A stretch of 11,035 nt of DNA from Isohypsibius dastychi. Lineage: Eukaryota; Tardigrada; Eutardigrada; Parachela; Isohypsibiidae. A program made the translations under genes and the position numbers. The DNA is taken from assembly GCA_034696485.1 (NCBI GenBank), contig JAQIWT010001376.1, forward strand, positions 1 through 11,035, given 5' to 3'. Position 1 is the stretch's first letter. The number at the start of each line of letters is the position of its first letter. Shown in pieces: positions 8,044 through 11,035 of this stretch. The notes under the pieces were generated by a model. It did no database searches. It had not been told where the DNA came from and saw only the letters and a program-made list of their open reading frames with translations.

Positions 8044-9528
8044 ATGGCAGCTAGGGCTGCTGAGGACGTGTTTGTCCCGTGGTCTGCGGCCTCCTTGGGC
8101 ACATCACCATCCTCGCTGTACAAAGAGATACGGCAAGTTGGCAAGGGCACGTACGGGGACGTCTACCTGGGAGCAAACGCGTTGACCTTGCAACAAGTGG
8201 CGCTGAAGAAGGTAAGCTGGTCGCACGTGGAGGAAAAACATAGACACAGAGGGTTTCCACTCAACGCCTTGAGAGAGATAAGGCTGCTGAAGAAGAAATG
8301 CGCGCATCCGAATCTCGTCAAGTTATTGGACGTGGCCGCTAACGTCCCGTTGGCTGTGGAATCGAAAGCACAAAAGTCGAGTCTAAACGAGTGGGAGGAA
8401 GAGGATGATACCAAAATTGGCTTTGTATACTTGGTGTTTGAATATGTCGAGCATGACTTGGCTGGTATTGTAGACGCATACCGGGACAAGAACTTGGCTT
8501 TGCCGCTACCATTGGTAAAATCGCTAATTAAGCAACTGTTAGAGGCGCTTGTTTACATTCATGGTCAGAATATATGTCATCGCGATCTCAAGTGCAGCAA
8601 TTTGCTCATCACGCGCAATCTGCAATTGAAGCTTGCTGATTTTGGACTCGCTAGGGAATTGAATTATGAGGGGCAGCTAAGTCCCCGAGTGGTAACACTT
8701 TGGTATCGCGCGCCAGAACTCATTCTCGGCGACACGCGATATACGTTGACAGTTGACATCTGGTCCGTAGGATGCATCCTAATTGAATTGCTAAGAATGT
8801 CTCCTTTGTTCCCTGGAAAGGAGGAGCTCGATCAACTGAGACGTATCTTCCTGGTTTGTGGCCAGCCTAACTCCGTAAATTGGCCATCCCATGCCGATCT
8901 CCCCCTAGCGAAGAACCTGGCTAAGATTGACAGTGCCCCAAAGTCAAGCTCAGTACCTTACGCTGAAGCGAACGGAATCGAGGATTTCTGCGCGCAAAAG
9001 CAGGTGGACAACGATGCTGGGCGAATTGCTGGTCGCATGCTCGCACTCGACCCTGCTAGACGTTGTTCGGCTTCCCAAGCCTTGCAGTCCAATTTCCTCT
9101 TGGATGCACCAGATCATCGAACTCTACCACCTATTGAAGCCGAGGCATCCTATCATGAATGGGAAACAAAGAAAGTACGTAAACAAGCGATCGAGCAGGC
9201 CAAGCTCAAAGATCCAAATGAACCTGTAATTGGTGCCGCCGCCGCTGTTTTAGTAGCTGAAGTACCAAAGAGTCCAAGTGCAGATGAATCGGCAGTTGCA
9301 GAAACAGACAAAGCAAAGCCTTCCTCGCGCGAAAAAGAGGGAAAGGAGAAGAAGTCGAAGAAAAGAAATAGATCAGCTTCGGTTGATTCTAGAGGGAAAC
9401 ATCGCGCAAGACGAAGTCCGTCTCCTCCTCGAGCGCGGACGAAAGAGAGGGAGAAGAAAAAGGATAAGAAAAGCAAGAAGCACAGTCGCAATCGAAGTAG
9501 GTCACCTTCGCGGAAGAAGAAAGTCTGA
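8044..9528 (+). CDS. Cyclin-dependent kinase, CDK9/CDK12 (plant CDKC)-like, with basic Ser/Arg tail
   Basis: Probably a cyclin-dependent kinase acting on the RNA polymerase II C-terminal domain or on splicing. The intronless frame gives 494 residues from the ATG at 8044. Kinase landmarks are GKGTYGDVY (34-41), Lys55 in VALKK, C-helix PLNALRE (72-78) in place of PITAIRE/PITALRE, HRDLKCSN (179-186), DFGLAR (199-204), VVTLWYRAPE (216-225) and DIWSVGCI. The HRDLKCSN form, LDPARRCSASQALQ and the post-domain YHEWETKKVRKQ point to CDK12/CTK1/CDKC; the PLFPGKEELDQ stretch resembles CDK11. The activation-loop residue aligned with the CAK-phosphorylated Thr is Ser213, followed by Pro. An acidic insert (about 105-126) separates two N-lobe strands. 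The tail (about 425-494) is Lys/Arg/Ser-rich with SRSPSR-type motifs, suggesting nuclear speckle localisation. The subfamily is less certain than the family. Confidence 0.93.
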   Translation: MAARAAEDVFVPWSAASLGTSPSSLYKEIRQVGKGTYGDVYLGANALTLQQVALKKVSWSHVEEKHRHRGFPLNALREIRLLKKKCAHPNLVKLLDVAANVPLAVESKAQKSSLNEWEEEDDTKIGFVYLVFEYVEHDLAGIVDAYRDKNLALPLPLVKSLIKQLLEALVYIHGQNICHRDLKCSNLLITRNLQLKLADFGLARELNYEGQLSPRVVTLWYRAPELILGDTRYTLTVDIWSVGCILIELLRMSPLFPGKEELDQLRRIFLVCGQPNSVNWPSHADLPLAKNLAKIDSAPKSSSVPYAEANGIEDFCAQKQVDNDAGRIAGRMLALDPARRCSASQALQSNFLLDAPDHRTLPPIEAEASYHEWETKKVRKQAIEQAKLKDPNEPVIGAAAAVLVAEVPKSPSADESAVAETDKAKPSSREKEGKEKKSKKRNRSASVDSRGKHRARRSPSPPRARTKEREKKKDKKSKKHSRNRSRSPSRKKKV

Positions 9529-9973
9529 TTAATCAAGCTAAGGAGAGATCAACAGCTTACATCGCATCGCGCAAGACACCTAGGAAAATGTTTATAATTT
9601 AGCCTGTGTTAAATATACGTTTATTGGGTTTCCATGATAGATAATCAACCTCGAGCTTCCTGGGAAGTTCTTAAATGCTTGTTAGCTAATGAGGAATACC
9701 CGACTGAACTCGGAATGGGTCTAGGTCTTATCTATTTTGGAGCGTGTCTTGAGGATTTTGCAGAGTCGGAGGAACGGGGACAAGAAACATGCTTGTATAA
9801 CTCACGGCTACACGTTCCTCTACGTGTAGAAGGAAACCGAGGATAGGACATTCAATTTGGGGATGCGACAAGAAGCAGGGCAATCTAAATAGAAAAATGC
9901 GTGTGAATGCGTAGTATTCAGAGTTTGCCCATCACGAAAATAGAGAACAAGGATACCGAAATAGCGTGGAAAA
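9529..9973. other. Intergenic region between CDK and aldehyde dehydrogenase genes
   Basis: About 445 bases between two plus-strand genes. The first part should hold the CDK 3' untranslated region; AT-rich sequence near 9590-9625 may be involved in polyadenylation, but no AATAAA is seen. A 70-codon frame (9634-9846) has no recognisable similarity, no coherent composition and a TAG shortly after. A perfect 8-bp hairpin is noted separately. The dehydrogenase promoter must lie in the later part. Confidence 0.5.
9808..9829. repeat. Perfect 8-bp inverted repeat upstream of the dehydrogenase gene
   Basis: CTACACGT (9808-9815) and ACGTGTAG (9822-9829) are exact reverse complements separated by six bases. 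Each arm contains a CACGT/ACGTG core of the kind bound by bZIP or bHLH factors. It sits about 145 nt upstream of the ATG at 9974, so an operator-like promoter element is possible. It could equally be an RNA hairpin or chance. Confidence 0.4.
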
Positions 9974-11035
9974 ATGCCCAAGCCAAATGAAGTGCAGTCC
10001 AACGTCTCGGCCAACGTCACGGTCGAGGAAGTGCCAGGAATCGTTGCTAAGCTGCGCACAACCTTCAACACCGACAAGACTCGCTCCAAGAGTTGGAGAG
10101 TTTCACAGCTGAACGCTCTCAAGAACTTGCTTGTGGAGAACAGAGACGAACTCGCACGCAGTTTGTTCGATGACATGAACTGCAGCCCTTTCGAAGGTGT
10201 GTTATCCACGGCTTCGTCATAAGTCGAAGGAATACTAACACAACAACAAAAACAGCGTACATGCAACAGCTAGCCATGCTCGAGCAAGAAGTGTATGAAG
10301 TTCTCCAGCACCTGGATGAGTGGATGGCAGACGAGTATGTCTCAACCAATATGTTCAATACTCCGGCGCTGTCGTGTATCCAAAAGGATCCCCTTGGCGT
10401 CGTTTTGGCAATGGGTGCGTGGAACTATGTAGGTTAAATAAGTGAATGTACCGAACGTGCAATGACACTAACACCCCTTAGAACCTTCTGCTCACTCTTT
10501 CACCTGTAATTGGTGCGATTGCTGCCGGAAATTGCGTCGTGATTAAGCCAGGTTCGTACGCCTTTCATTCATCCCATGCCTTAGTAAAACTCGTACCCAA
10601 GTACATGGACCCAGAGTGCATTGTTTGCATTGAAGGGAATCGACACATCACATCTGCGATCCTCGCTCAAAAGTTCGATGCTATTTTCTTTACTGGAAGT
10701 CCGTCTGTTGGAAAGGTCGTTGCTGAGGCAGCTGCCAAGCATTTGACACCTGTTGTTCTCGAACTGGGAGGAAAGTCCCCTTGCATCATTACTGAATCTG
10801 TCGGTACTGCTTTCACTGTCCATGGTGGCACTGGCGCCTGTATCAGGGTCGCTGCTCGTCGAGCTATGTGGGGAGCTTTGTTAAACTCTGGTCAGACTTG
10901 TGTTCGGCCTGATACGTTCTACGTCCACGAGTCGGTAGCTGATCAGTTCATCAACGAGATGGTCGAGGCAATTAAGGACTTCTACGGAAAGGACCCTCAG
11001 AAGTCCCAGTTCTACGGACGTTTGGTAAACGATGC
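9974..11035 (+). CDS. Aldehyde dehydrogenase, class 3 (ALDH3) type, partial
   Basis: This enzyme oxidises aldehydes, often fatty or aromatic ones, to acids with NAD(P)+. The exons 9974-10196, 10256-10428 and 10482 onward encode the first 316 residues; the window edge removes roughly the last third, judging by the usual 450-500 residues. Exon 2 starts with FEAYM and includes HLDEWM and PLGVVLAMGAWNY with oxyanion-type Asn131, all typical of the ALDH3 group. Exon 3 carries the LSPVIGAIAAGNCVVIKP segment, FFTGSPSVGK for the cofactor, general-base Glu226 in LELGGKSP, and catalytic Cys272 in NSGQTC. About 12 extra residues lie between KSPCII and RVAARRAMWG compared with relatives I recall (about 238-250). 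The ATG context is AAAAATGC. No N-terminal targeting signal is evident; any C-terminal membrane anchor would lie beyond the window. Confidence 0.94.
10197..10255 (+). other. Intron 1 of aldehyde dehydrogenase gene (59 nt)
   Basis: The donor is GTGTGT and the acceptor AAAAACAG, with a TACTAAC branch motif about 20 nt before the AG. It splits an Ala codon (G|CG) and restores PFEAYM, conserved in ALDH3 enzymes. Confidence 0.92.
10429..10481 (+). other. Intron 2 of aldehyde dehydrogenase gene (53 nt)
   Basis: The donor is GTAGGT, the acceptor CCCCTTAG and the branch motif CACTAAC. The phase 0 junction joins GAWNY to NLLLTLSP, reproducing the conserved order of the dehydrogenase core. Confidence 0.92.

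Noticed and set aside
8216-8253. Possible 38-nt intron in the CDK gene (GTAAGC donor, ACACAG acceptor)
   Set aside because: Removing it shifts the frame away from the conserved FPLNALRE helix, it is shorter than every other intron here, and it lacks a CTAAC branch motif. The unspliced frame is intact.
9153-9536. 127-residue Phe/Leu/Ser/Arg-rich frame antisense to the CDK tail
   Set aside because: It is the mirror image of the Lys/Arg/Ser-rich coding tail, an expected artefact of low-complexity codons.
9634-9846. 70-residue plus-strand frame between CDK and ALDH genes
   Set aside because: No family resemblance, no coherent domain-like composition, and it lies in a probable untranslated or promoter region. 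Best explained as chance.
10804-10846. Possible 43-nt intron in ALDH exon 3
   Set aside because: Its removal is not frame-preserving with any nearby donor, and there is no branch motif. It is treated as a coding insertion.

Overview
The window is nuclear DNA from a compact eukaryotic genome. It holds six protein genes in 11 kb, moderate GC, and ten short introns: nine of 53-68 nt plus one of about 118 nt. All have GT-AG ends, and almost all carry a CTAAC/CTAAT branch-point-like motif about 20 nt before the AG. The gene set (arginine-kinase-type phosphagen kinase, true Rac GTPase, plant/bacterial-type glutamyl endopeptidase, CTD-kinase-like CDK, class 3 aldehyde dehydrogenase) together with the intron style suggests a protist, most likely a stramenopile of oomycete type. 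That placement is inference; no lineage-specific marker was seen.

Layout, left to right. 126-1725 (-): five-exon phosphagen kinase with a presequence-like N-terminus and a C-terminal Ser-Lys-Leu. 1726-2450: AT-rich non-coding stretch with an inverted repeat. 2451-3112 (-): two-exon Rac GTPase ending in Cys-Val-Ile-Met. 3113-3856: divergent promoter region. 3857-4798 (+): intronless coiled-coil protein of unknown function. 4833-7569 (-): four-exon S9-family glutamyl endopeptidase, whose catalytic serine motif is completed by a 7-nt micro-exon; its stop lies 34 nt from the stop of the convergent coiled-coil gene. 7570-8043: divergent promoter region. 8044-9528 (+): intronless CDK9/CDK12-like kinase with a Lys/Arg/Ser-rich tail. 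9529-9973: non-coding, with a perfect 8-bp hairpin. 9974 to the window end (+): three-exon class 3 aldehyde dehydrogenase, truncated by the window edge.

The genes look like a housekeeping neighbourhood, not a pathway cluster. There is no sign of mobile elements, rRNA, tRNA or CRISPR. Energy buffering, Rho signalling, peptide turnover, transcription elongation and aldehyde detoxification are all represented, with no obvious shared process. The most notable points are the peroxisomal-type C-terminus on a phosphagen kinase that also has a mitochondrial-like N-terminus, the 7-nt micro-exon inside the protease active-site motif, a possible alternative 5' exon that would give that protease an organelle-targeting leader, and the Ser-Pro activation loop of the CDK. 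No wholly new biological system was recognised. All exon boundaries were inferred by eye from splice consensus, reading frame and remembered family conservation.
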